DNA of 13,441 bases from Lachnospiraceae bacterium (GTDB lineage Bacteria > Bacillota > Clostridia > Lachnospirales > Lachnospiraceae). Shown in pieces: positions 1-6,614 of this stretch (position 1 is its first letter; every line of letters begins with the position of its first letter). A program made the translations under genes and the position numbers. Under the pieces are notes generated by a model. It saw only the letters and a program-made list of their open reading frames with translations, ran no database searches and was not told the origin of the DNA. The DNA is taken from NCBI GenBank assembly GCA_024699395.1, contig JAILPU010000308.1:1-13441 (forward strand), read 5' to 3'.

Positions 1-1
1 G

Positions 2-115
2 CTTATGGGTCAGGGCATGGGTGACAGCTTATTTGAAGGATTATTTGATGATGAGCCGGAGGATGAGCCTGAAGAAGAAAGAGATTTCCCACGTAACTAC
101 GGTGATGCATTGTAA
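2..115 (+). CDS. C-terminal end of an unidentified protein with an acidic tail (partial)
   Basis: Only the last 37 codons are in the window, ending at a TAA at 113-115. The frame is open from the window edge and reads as a Gly/Met stretch (MGQGMGDSLFEGLF) followed by a strongly acidic run (DDEPEDEPEEE) and the end RDFPRNYGDAL. The acidic tail suggests a soluble or cytoplasm-facing C-terminus. No family can be named from so little. It is co-directional with the VWA gene and lies 137 bp upstream of it, so it may belong to the same functional group. An overlapping frame open from 21 to 278 is less convincing because it lacks a ribosome binding site and overlaps this frame. Confidence 0.6.
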   Translation, partial: LMGQGMGDSLFEGLFDDEPEDEPEEERDFPRNYGDAL

Positions 116-123
116 TATAAAAA

Positions 124-138
124 TCGAAGCGGTTTCGA
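124..138. repeat. Short inverted repeat upstream of the VWA gene
   Basis: TCGAA (124-128) and TTCGA (134-138) form five-base arms around GCGGT, just after the stop of the upstream gene. It could be a small hairpin or an operator half-site pair. No T-tract follows, so it is not an intrinsic terminator. Arms this short can arise by chance. Confidence 0.25.
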
Positions 139-252
139 CGGAGAATAATAAGCAAATAGTTCAAGGCGGCGTGGCGCAGAATGGTGAAAAATACCAAATG
201 GCTGCGGCAGATAATAATGACAGATACCTACGGTATCGGAGAGGAGAATGTT

Positions 253-1188
253 ATGGGATGCGGATATTGGAGCGATGATGCTTTTAGAAAATATTCAAGA
301 AATATGGGAAGAACCGTGGATTCAAACGGAAAGCTTAAAGGAAATATGACCAATCAGGAGATGTTTAAGGAAAAAACTCTCAATCCCCTTTTGAATCCCA
401 AGGATGTAATGAGAACGTGCTGCGATAATGAGGAACATCCTAATACCATTCCCGTGATTTTGGCGCTGGATGTGACCGGCTCTATGGGGCAGGCGGCAGT
501 GGAAGTGGCAAAGCAGCTCAATATCATTATGACTGAGCTTTACAGAAATGTTAAAGACGTGGAATTTATGGTGATGGGTATTGGAGATTTCGCTTATGAT
601 AAACATCCTTTGCAGGTAACACAGTTTGAATCTGACATCAGGATTGCGGAGCAGCTGGACAAAATTTACTTTGAGTTCGGCGGTGGCGGAAACAGTTATG
701 AATCATATACCGCCGCATGGTATTTTGGATTGGAGCACGTGAATTTGGATGCCTGGAAGCGTGGACGAAAGGGAATAATCATAACCATGGGTGATGAGGG
801 TCTTAATCCCTATCTTCCCGGTAACAGACTGGCCGGCTTAACCGGAAGACCTGTTCCCTGCAATGTGGAAACAAGAGATCTTTACCCCGGAGTTTTGCAA
901 AAATATGACGTGTATCATCTTTTTGTGGATCACGGTAGTTACGTTCTCAGGGATTATTACAGAAGCTGGAGAGAATATCTGGATGAAGAGCACTTTATGG
1001 TGACCAACATCGATGGCATCAAGGATAAGATTGTCCGTATTGTGACAGCACATGCCGAAGAAGACAGGAGAACCGTTGCTTTTACGGAAGCGAAGGAAAG
1101 AAGATTTGGAAACTTTTTTGAACCAAATGAAAAGAAGGCGGCAACTTTCCTTCAGGCTGCGGCAAAAGCGGAGGGAATCAGCTGGTAG
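253..1188 (+). CDS. VWA-domain protein (MIDAS-containing), cytoplasmic
   Basis: This 311-residue protein has a von Willebrand factor A-type fold. The MIDAS metal-binding motif is intact: D73-V-T-G-S77 after a hydrophobic strand (VILALD), a Ser/Thr-rich loop after a GGGG turn (residues 143-153), and D181 in ITMGDE. No signal peptide or membrane segment is visible, so it probably acts in the cytoplasm as a divalent-cation-dependent protein-binding module. I chose ATG 253 because GGAGAGGAG sits about 7 bases upstream. In-frame ATGs at 181 and 217 lack a ribosome binding site. The N-terminus is Cys/Trp-bearing (MGCGYWS) and a CC pair lies at 56-57. It is followed after 69 bp by a PurA-like gene, probably co-transcribed. 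The partner protein is unknown. Confidence 0.85.
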   Translation: MGCGYWSDDAFRKYSRNMGRTVDSNGKLKGNMTNQEMFKEKTLNPLLNPKDVMRTCCDNEEHPNTIPVILALDVTGSMGQAAVEVAKQLNIIMTELYRNVKDVEFMVMGIGDFAYDKHPLQVTQFESDIRIAEQLDKIYFEFGGGGNSYESYTAAWYFGLEHVNLDAWKRGRKGIIITMGDEGLNPYLPGNRLAGLTGRPVPCNVETRDLYPGVLQKYDVYHLFVDHGSYVLRDYYRSWREYLDEEHFMVTNIDGIKDKIVRIVTAHAEEDRRTVAFTEAKERRFGNFFEPNEKKAATFLQAAAKAEGISW

Positions 1189-1257
1189 TCCGGTTACGAG
1201 AGGGGTTTACAGTTTCTGTGGTTGACATTTGTATTAGTTAAAAAAGGAGGTGACGGT

Positions 1258-2403
1258 ATGCAGGACGTTCGTATTGTGATAGGCGCCAATTATGGCGATG
1301 AAGGCAAAGGTTTGATGACTGATTTTTTTGCGGCGCAGGCTGTTAAAGAAGGAAAAAGGGTTTTGGTTATCCCTTCTAATGGCGGCGCCCAGAGAGGGCA
1401 TACTGTCACCACACCTGAGGGTGTGCGTCATGTTTTTCAACATTTCGGATCCGGGACCTTGGCGGGAGCCGATACGTGGTCACCTCGTTTTTTCATTGTT
1501 AATCCCATGATTTTTATGAATGAATATGAAAAATTAAAGGCGGAAGGCGCGGGAGATTTTCATGTTGCTTTTGATCCGGAGTGCCCGATTTCAACACCCT
1601 TTGATATGATCACCAATCAGATTTTGGAAGAACACAGAGGAAATGCCCGTCACGGTAGCTGTGGTATCGGTATCTGGGAGACTTTAATAAGGCAGGGAAA
1701 ACTCCTTGGGGAAATGCTTGCCATGTCTGATGCTGAGATTAAAAATTACATAAATACAGATTGCAGAAATCAGATGCTAAAGCGTCTTTCGGACAACGGG
1801 ATTCTCAATATACCTGACAGGTGGCGGGATATTATTGACGATGAGGGCTTGATTGACAATTTTATCTATGATCTAAGGGCTATGAGTGATATTGCTGTGA
1901 TTAGGGATGGGGATATCCTTGGGGAATATGACAGACTTATTTTTGAAAACGGTCAGGGACTTTTATTAGACCGCTCTCACAGGGAATATGCTCCCCACAC
2001 TACTCCCAGCAATACGGGATTTCGAAATCCCGCACAACTTATCAGGGAAAACTTAAAGGGGATGCAGGGGGATGTCGAGTGCTGCTATGTTACGAGGACT
2101 TATCTTACCCGTCACGGCGCAGGTCCCTTTAACGAAGAGTGCCTCAAAGAAGATATCAACGCCAATATGAAGGATCTTACCAATGTTCCCAACCCTCACC
2201 AGGGTACTATCCGTTATGGTAAGCCCAATGAGAAGGCTATACTTAAGCGTATCAGAGAGGATTTTGACAGCGAAGTGCTCCCGGAAGGCTTTATAAAGCG
2301 GATGGCGATTGCTGTGACTCATGTGAATGAATATCATTCGGGGATTGTTGAATTCGGCGATTATATCAGTGACGGAGAGACGAGGGAGGATGTAACAAAC
2401 TAA
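1258..2403 (+). CDS. Divergent adenylosuccinate synthetase (PurA) paralogue, probably C-terminally truncated
   Basis: This 381-residue protein belongs to the adenylosuccinate synthetase fold, which normally joins IMP and aspartate using GTP. Family motifs appear in order: GDEGKG at 13-18 (catalytic Asp D14), GGAQRGHTV with H48, HGSCGIGIWE at 132-141 in place of TTGRGIGP, NGQG with Q233, SNTG, TRHGAGPF, and GTIRYG with R319 at the aspartate-loop position. The guanine-recognition TKxD is replaced by THVN (H355, N357), so the nucleotide donor may not be GTP. Housekeeping PurA has about 430 residues. Here the frame stops early and the next frame continues as a plausible PurA C-terminus. ATG 1258 is preceded by AGGAGG at the ideal distance, and the TTG at 1222 is not needed. 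A housekeeping role seems unlikely. Fold confidence is high and substrate is unknown. Confidence 0.85.
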   Translation: MQDVRIVIGANYGDEGKGLMTDFFAAQAVKEGKRVLVIPSNGGAQRGHTVTTPEGVRHVFQHFGSGTLAGADTWSPRFFIVNPMIFMNEYEKLKAEGAGDFHVAFDPECPISTPFDMITNQILEEHRGNARHGSCGIGIWETLIRQGKLLGEMLAMSDAEIKNYINTDCRNQMLKRLSDNGILNIPDRWRDIIDDEGLIDNFIYDLRAMSDIAVIRDGDILGEYDRLIFENGQGLLLDRSHREYAPHTTPSNTGFRNPAQLIRENLKGMQGDVECCYVTRTYLTRHGAGPFNEECLKEDINANMKDLTNVPNPHQGTIRYGKPNEKAILKRIREDFDSEVLPEGFIKRMAIAVTHVNEYHSGIVEFGDYISDGETREDVTN

Positions 2404-2474
2404 GCGACATTGAATCAAAAACGTGGGAAGACAAGAACATTTCTTTGATACATAATGGCGGTTATGAGATTTAG
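2394..2474 (+). pseudogene. Frameshifted C-terminal tail of the PurA-like gene
   Basis: One frame away from the preceding gene, codons from 2394 to the TAG at 2472-2474 read NKLSDIESKTWEDK followed by NISLIHNGGYEI. This matches in layout the last helix and strand of PurA, which in E. coli runs through IKRIEELTG and ends near ISTGPDR, a segment that contacts the guanine of GTP. The stretch has no start codon of its own. One extra base near 2393-2394 would fuse it to the upstream frame and give a protein of about 408 residues. A real one-base deletion, a sequencing error or, less likely, programmed frameshifting could explain it. Confidence 0.55.
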
Positions 2475-2524
2475 GATCTTGTAGCTGCCTTTTATATTTA
2501 AACAAACGGTGGGGAAAAAGACTC

Positions 2525-2553
2525 TTGACATATTATCAAAATGAATATATGAT
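2525..2553 (+). promoter_or_regulatory. Sigma-A type promoter for the 711-residue gene
   Basis: A perfect -35 TTGACA (2525-2530) is followed by a 17-base spacer and the -10 TATGAT (2548-2553). The start of transcription would fall near 2560, giving a 55-base leader before the ATG at 2615. This separates the 711-residue gene from the VWA/PurA-like unit upstream. Confidence 0.8.
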
Positions 2554-2614
2554 AGAACAAATTAAGTATGTGTGTAGGCAACGCCTTTTAGAAAAATTTT
2601 AAGGAGCAGTAAAA

Positions 2615-4750
2615 ATGATGTATAGGTTTAACGGCTTAGAATTGCTTGATCAAAACGATAATATTGTGGTATGCGTTGGAATGCCGGTTGAAAAGATGCC
2701 TGAAGAAATAAGAGGGATGGCGCGTGTGGATGTGACATTTTTGGATTTTCACGGCAAATTGATTATTGGCACAAAAAATGCATTTGTGCAATCGCTTAGG
2801 TTATTGATTTATAAGAAAACGTATGTACTTGAGGCTTTAGCAAAGGCTACAGTCCAGGATTGTGATGCGGTATTTGAGGATGCTTTTTATTCTGTTCGCA
2901 CAGCGCTGGATACTTGGTTTAAAGATGCAATAAAACCTATAGCCGGAGATAGAGAGTCTGTTTATAAGATAGGTAACAAAAAGATATGTGCGGGTATATA
3001 CCCTGATTGTATATATATTAATGTTGCGTACTCCAAAGTTGTTATCATTCTGGAACCTCGATGTGAATTTAGAGGTGAATTTGATAGATACAATGGGATT
3101 GTCGGACAACAAACAAATGTTGCTTTAATAGGATTAGATAATATTACTGTAGTGGACGGAAATAAGAATGTTACAAAAACATTATTAAGTTTGTTTGGTG
3201 ACCTTTCTGATGCTTACAAGAAAAAACTTGTAAGTGCAGGCGTGGATGAAGCCGTTAAGGTAATAAAAGGTTGTGTCAAGGAATATTATTTTGACTTTGT
3301 CACGGTGGGATTTCCTGTAGACAACAGTTACCAGAAACAGCTTATTTTGAATATAATCGAGCATTTCTGTCGTCATGAAGCTGAAGTAAACAGGGCCGAT
3401 TTTTTGTGTGAGGATTCATTATTCAATTTCTTGAAAAAATACAATACTATTCCTGAAATGAACTGCCAAGAAAACAGTGAATTGCCCTATATAGAAGAAT
3501 CTGTAGACAAAATCACAAAAAGTATTCCCGGTCTGAAATCAAATCCTGAAAATTTGGAGAAGCATTCCTTTAAGTGGTTATTTGATGCCATTGATGTAGG
3601 GAAAATAATTATTGAGTGGGATATTTCGCCGGATAATTATATTGGCAGATATTACATGAGAATGATAATAAAGGGGCTCACTGACATCCTTAAAAGCATG
3701 GAAGTGGAATATAAAATAGAGGATAGCATTGACCATGAACTCAACTGCAAATGGATTAATATGTCAGACGGAGAATTTAAGATTCCTACTATCCCTGTGG
3801 GGAGAAAAATAGTATCCTGTGAACAATACATAGAACTGGCAAGAACGTTTTTACCGCCCCGAATGTTTGATGTGGTTTATGATGAAAAAACAAAATACTT
3901 ATCTTTTTCCCAAGACATTCTGTCGGATGATTTTAGGGGCATTGAGTCCGTTCGGTTTAGCCCTGAGTTAAGATGCTGGGATGTTTTTGTTTCTGCTGAT
4001 AATCATCCGCTATGTAAAAATGATAAAAACGCAATTTATAAGCCGATTGTTGAAGAATACAGAGCACTTGTATTGGAAGATTGGTTCAATAATACCTTTG
4101 ACAAAAGGAAAAATTTTCCATGGGGATATATTAGCCTTGAACACGAGGATAACCCTTATTGTGAATATGCCCATATTTCTCAAATAAGAATTCATTATCC
4201 CACGATTTCAAAGGAATTAGAAGTGAAGCTTGTAAATATAGAGAATTCTTCCGGTAAAACGATGCTTACTTTTGAATCACCCGATGGAGAGATACATACA
4301 ATTCAGTCCGGATACAACAACGCTCCAATGTACAGAATAAAAGAACTTGAACTCTTCGGAGATCATATATATGAGGAGTGCGAATGCCAGGCGGTATGGG
4401 AAAAGATATGTGAACAAAAGGAAATACTTAAGAAACTTAACGAGCATAAAGGAAACCATGCGGATTTTATATATAAAAAAGATATATATGGGCAAGTTGG
4501 ATATTTTATAGATGATGATTCCATACATGCGACGGATGGAAGTGGACGTAATTATTGCGATGCATTTTCAAGTGTATTGAAAAGTGCACTTAACAACTGG
4601 CTGGGAGAACATGATGAAATTGATGGGAAAGGTGGAAGAGCATATACACGCTGGATTAAACAGGACTATTTCGCTGAGATTTTGGATGCTGTAGATAAAG
4701 GAGGTATATGTTCCTATTCCAGTTATATAGAGAAAAATGTAACGAATTGA
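2615..4750 (+). CDS. Large protein of unknown function (711 aa)
   Basis: I do not recognise this protein. It is a 711-residue, mixed alpha/beta, apparently soluble protein with no signal peptide, no transmembrane segment and no Walker, nuclease or protease motif that I can see. The start is ATG 2615 or the adjacent ATG 2618, behind AAGGAG. Two regions look weakly alike: CDAVFEDAFYSVRTALDTW at 83-101 and CDAFSSVLKSALNNW at about 648-662, which may reflect a distant internal repeat. Codons are noticeably richer in A and T (AAT, AAA, ATA, TAT) than in flanking genes. It has its own strong promoter and is followed by repeat-bearing DNA that may be an insertion sequence remnant. Together these suggest a horizontally acquired cargo gene between the PurA-like and NrtR-like genes. 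Confidence 0.75.
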   Translation: MMYRFNGLELLDQNDNIVVCVGMPVEKMPEEIRGMARVDVTFLDFHGKLIIGTKNAFVQSLRLLIYKKTYVLEALAKATVQDCDAVFEDAFYSVRTALDTWFKDAIKPIAGDRESVYKIGNKKICAGIYPDCIYINVAYSKVVIILEPRCEFRGEFDRYNGIVGQQTNVALIGLDNITVVDGNKNVTKTLLSLFGDLSDAYKKKLVSAGVDEAVKVIKGCVKEYYFDFVTVGFPVDNSYQKQLILNIIEHFCRHEAEVNRADFLCEDSLFNFLKKYNTIPEMNCQENSELPYIEESVDKITKSIPGLKSNPENLEKHSFKWLFDAIDVGKIIIEWDISPDNYIGRYYMRMIIKGLTDILKSMEVEYKIEDSIDHELNCKWINMSDGEFKIPTIPVGRKIVSCEQYIELARTFLPPRMFDVVYDEKTKYLSFSQDILSDDFRGIESVRFSPELRCWDVFVSADNHPLCKNDKNAIYKPIVEEYRALVLEDWFNNTFDKRKNFPWGYISLEHEDNPYCEYAHISQIRIHYPTISKELEVKLVNIENSSGKTMLTFESPDGEIHTIQSGYNNAPMYRIKELELFGDHIYEECECQAVWEKICEQKEILKKLNEHKGNHADFIYKKDIYGQVGYFIDDDSIHATDGSGRNYCDAFSSVLKSALNNWLGEHDEIDGKGGRAYTRWIKQDYFAEILDAVDKGGICSYSSYIEKNVTN

Positions 4751-4877
4751 CAGAGTGACTGAAAAATACCGCCACCGGTGAGGAGAAAAAAGATAACATA
4801 ATCTGTTTCCTTGACTGTTACACCGTGCTTTGACTTGGCGACCAATTCCACTGAACCGACTTGTGAAATTTTTCATT

Positions 4878-4956
4878 AAATGTGTAAAAAGGCCGAAAGT
4901 GCCTCATAAAATGTGGGAGATTGCTCGAAAGTGCCCTAAAAATGCGTCAAAATTGC
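4878..4956. repeat. Imperfect tandem repeat with about 31-bp period
   Basis: AAATGTG at 4878, AAATGTG at 4909 and AAATGCG at 4940 are spaced exactly 31 bases apart. CGAAAGTGCC occurs at 4894-4903 and again at 4926-4935, with a degenerate third copy (TCAAAATTGCC) near 4946-4956. Between the copies the sequence is poorly conserved. Such an array could be transposase-binding repeats at an element end or binding sites for a regulator. Confidence 0.6.
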
Positions 4957-4959
4957 CGG

Positions 4960-4983
4960 TTTGCATCGTGAGCAAAATGCAAA
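4960..4983. promoter_or_regulatory. Inverted repeat, candidate operator upstream of the NrtR-like gene
   Basis: TTTGCAT (4960-4966) and ATGCAAA (4977-4983) form perfect seven-base inverted arms separated by 10 bases. The site ends 17 bases before the -35 box of the promoter for the NrtR-like regulator. NrtR proteins bind palindromic sites and often control neighbouring genes, so autoregulation is a reasonable guess. No second copy was noticed upstream of the VWA gene. Confidence 0.35.
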
Positions 4984-5000
4984 TATTGAGATATAGCTCC

Positions 5001-5028
5001 TTGTATCATGTTTCATTAGGGGTATAAT
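5001..5028 (+). promoter_or_regulatory. Promoter for the NrtR-like gene
   Basis: A perfect -10 TATAAT (5023-5028) follows TTGTAT (5001-5006) with a 16-base spacer. The -35 is weak, which suits a regulated promoter. The predicted leader is about 20 bases and contains the ribosome binding site AAGAAGGA. Confidence 0.6.
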
Positions 5029-5053
5029 AATAATTTAAGAAGGATGTGCACTT

Positions 5054-5959
5054 ATGAAAAACTATACAATGACTGATGAAGAAATAGAATATCTTAAGGG
5101 TTATGACATTACTCAATATGACAGGCCATCCCTTACTGCGGATATGGCGGTTTTTGCGGTATTGAGTGAGGGAGATTCCAAGGAATACAGAAAGGATCCC
5201 AAGAAGCGTTTGGGGATTCTTATGATTAGAAGAGGGACTTATCCATACAGGGATTGCTATGGGCTTCCCGGGGGATTTGCAAGGGTAGATGAAAGCATCG
5301 AAGAGACAGCTTTTCGTGAGCTGAAGGAAGAGACATCGGTGGACAGCGCCTTTTTGGAGCCTTTCGGAATGTTCAGCGCACCCACAAGAGATCCCAGAGG
5401 ATGGATAGTCTCCCAGGGATTCCTTGCATTGGTGGATGCCAACAAATATAAGGTACATGCGGGAACGGACGCCTGGGAAGCGACCTGGTTTTTTATCGAT
5501 GTGGATAAAAAAGAAATCAAAAGGCGTATGCAGAAGGACAAGGCTGAAATCATCACTCGCTATACCTTAAAGCTTGAGCGGGATGAGAAAAAATTGGAGG
5601 CTGTGATAGAGGAGCATAAAAAGTTTTGCGGCTATCACGAGACTACCCAATATGAAATCATTAAGGATGAGGATTTTGCTTTCGATCACGCAGAGATTGT
5701 TTTAAGAGCATATCTGGCACTTAAAGAGCAAACGGCGCAGTCGGGACGCATTGTTTTCGATTTGATGCCGGAACTTTTCACTTTATACAGTCTTCAGGAG
5801 GCCCATGAAGTGATTCTTGGGGAGAAACTTCTCACCCCTAATTTCAGAAGAAAGATGGCGCCCCTTGTAATCGAAACAGATGAAATGGTAACAGGTCCGG
5901 GACATCGCCCCGCCAAACTTTTTCGAAGGAACACGGAAGCGTTTTACGAGCGCAGCTAG
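5054..5959 (+). CDS. NrtR-like regulator: Nudix domain plus winged helix
   Basis: This is a 301-residue two-domain protein. The Nudix box spans residues 74-96 and reads G-x5-E-x7-R-E-L-x-E-E, with the final Gly replaced by Ser (ETSV). Residues about 231-292 look like the C-terminal winged helix of the NrtR family: LFTLYSLQEAHEVILGEKL, then NFRRKM and HRPAKLFRR. NrtR proteins bind ADP-ribose or related nucleotides through a Nudix domain, often catalytically weak, and repress NAD-metabolism or sugar genes. A charged helical insert of about 60 residues (150-210) separates the domains. ATG 5054 follows AAGAAGGA. The gene has its own promoter and terminator, so it is a single-gene unit. Because the Nudix residues are mostly intact, hydrolase activity is possible. 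The target genes are not identified. Confidence 0.85.
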   Translation: MKNYTMTDEEIEYLKGYDITQYDRPSLTADMAVFAVLSEGDSKEYRKDPKKRLGILMIRRGTYPYRDCYGLPGGFARVDESIEETAFRELKEETSVDSAFLEPFGMFSAPTRDPRGWIVSQGFLALVDANKYKVHAGTDAWEATWFFIDVDKKEIKRRMQKDKAEIITRYTLKLERDEKKLEAVIEEHKKFCGYHETTQYEIIKDEDFAFDHAEIVLRAYLALKEQTAQSGRIVFDLMPELFTLYSLQEAHEVILGEKLLTPNFRRKMAPLVIETDEMVTGPGHRPAKLFRRNTEAFYERS

Positions 5960-5961
5960 TA

Positions 5962-5998
5962 CAGGGATCGGAGTAAAATCCGGTCCCTGATTTTTTTT
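5962..5998 (+). terminator. Intrinsic terminator after the NrtR-like gene
   Basis: An 11-bp stem (CAGGGATCGGA, 5962-5972, with TCCGGTCCCTG, 5979-5989, one G-T wobble) encloses a six-base loop and is followed by eight T residues (5991-5998). Confidence 0.92.
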
Positions 5999-6030
5999 AC
6001 AAAATTTTTTTAAAGATTTTTTAAGGAAGC

Positions 6031-6064
6031 TGAAGACTTTTTGAAAGCTGTTTCGTTATATAAT
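6031..6064 (+). promoter_or_regulatory. Candidate promoter of the sigma-factor operon
   Basis: Two overlapping readings exist. An ECF-type one has TGAAGAC (6031-6037), a 16-base spacer and CGT (6054-6056), which would fit autoregulation by the encoded sigma factor. A sigma-A-type one has TATAAT at 6059-6064 but no good -35 box. The ECF -35 departs from the usual GAAAC/GGAAC core, so neither is certain. Confidence 0.35.
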
Positions 6065-6089
6065 ATGTAAGACAATAAAGGAAAAGGAG

Positions 6090-6614
6090 GTGGAGAAAAT
6101 AGATCCCAAGGAAAAGTTAACTGAGCTGATGGATAAATACAAGGATCTTGTTTTCTCCGTATGCCTCAAAATGACAGGGGATTATTTTACCGCGGAAGAT
6201 ATCACCCAGGAAACCTTTATCTTAGCTTATAAGAATCTGAACAGATTTGACCCGAAAGCCGAAAAGGCGTGGCTGTGTAAGATAGCCGCAAATAAATGCA
6301 TTGACTTTTTAAGATCGGCGAAACAAAGAGAGGTGGCCACATCCGAGGAGGATTTGCCCAATGTGCCCACTGAATCGGGGGATGAGCCTCTTGATAAGTG
6401 CTTAAACAAAAACATTCTGGAGGAGCTTAAAGAAAACTGCAAAGCTCTTCCCGAACCCTATAACGAGGTGGCGACGGATTATTTTGTATATGAGCTTACG
6501 GCAAAGGAGATCGCCGAAAAGAGAGGAAGCCCTCTTAAAACCACTCAGACCCATATTTACAGGGCGAGGGAAATGCTTAAGAAAACCATAAGAAAGGAGG
6601 ACTTGCTTGCATGA
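6090..6614 (+). CDS. ECF-type RNA polymerase sigma factor
   Basis: This small sigma-70 family protein (174 residues with the GTG start) contains only regions 2 and 4. Region 2 spans roughly residues 15-80, with DLVFSVCLKMTGDYFTAEDI and an aromatic/basic segment CIDFLRSAKQR. Region 4 spans roughly 118-170, with YELTAKEIAEKRGSPLKTTQ as helix-turn-helix. It would direct RNA polymerase to a small regulon in response to a membrane or envelope signal sensed by its anti-sigma factor. The start is uncertain: GTG 6090 overlaps the perfect AGGAGG (6085-6090), although AAAGGA at 6077-6082 could serve it. An ATA codon at 6099 lies at ideal distance from AGGAGG. The stop overlaps the next gene by four bases (ATGA), indicating translational coupling. 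Confidence 0.9.
   Translation: MEKIDPKEKLTELMDKYKDLVFSVCLKMTGDYFTAEDITQETFILAYKNLNRFDPKAEKAWLCKIAANKCIDFLRSAKQREVATSEEDLPNVPTESGDEPLDKCLNKNILEELKENCKALPEPYNEVATDYFVYELTAKEIAEKRGSPLKTTQTHIYRAREMLKKTIRKEDLLA

Larger units (their letters stand above)
4751..5000. other. Gene-free stretch with repeats and possible insertion-sequence remnant
   Basis: No convincing coding sequence is visible between the 711-residue gene and the promoter of the NrtR-like gene. The stretch contains an eight-base palindrome CACCGGTG (about 4772-4779), a segment GACTTGGCGACCAATTCC (about 4832-4849) and the 31-bp imperfect repeats listed separately. From memory, such repeats with CGAAAGTG and GACCAATTCC segments resemble the multi-repeat ends of IS21-family elements. 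That resemblance is not verified, and no transposase gene is present. Confidence 0.3.

Noticed and set aside
21..278. An 85-codon frame at the left edge
   Set aside because: It overlaps the better-supported end of the upstream gene and the start of the VWA gene, has no ribosome binding site and has an unlikely composition.
1222..1227. TTGACA as a -35 box before the PurA-like gene
   Set aside because: No acceptable -10 box lies 16-18 bases downstream; that position is taken by the A-run and the AGGAGG ribosome binding site.
2389..4750. The PurA-like and 711-residue proteins both end in VTN
   Set aside because: The first VTN is explained by the likely frameshift and three shared residues are easily chance, so no shared sorting signal is claimed.
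4772..4779. CACCGGTG palindrome as a terminator after the 711-residue gene
   Set aside because: It has no loop and no T-tract, so it cannot act as an intrinsic terminator.
4878..4956. A CRISPR array in the 31-base periodic repeats
   Set aside because: Copies are imperfect, there are no unique spacers between constant repeats and no cas genes are present.
4830..5027. A 65-codon frame in the gene-free stretch
   Set aside because: It is spread across the 31-bp repeats and the promoter of the next gene, and lacks a ribosome binding site, so it is probably chance.
5006..5458. A 150-codon minus-strand frame over the NrtR-like gene
   Set aside because: It is antisense to the Nudix domain and crosses the gene's promoter; no supporting start signal was seen.
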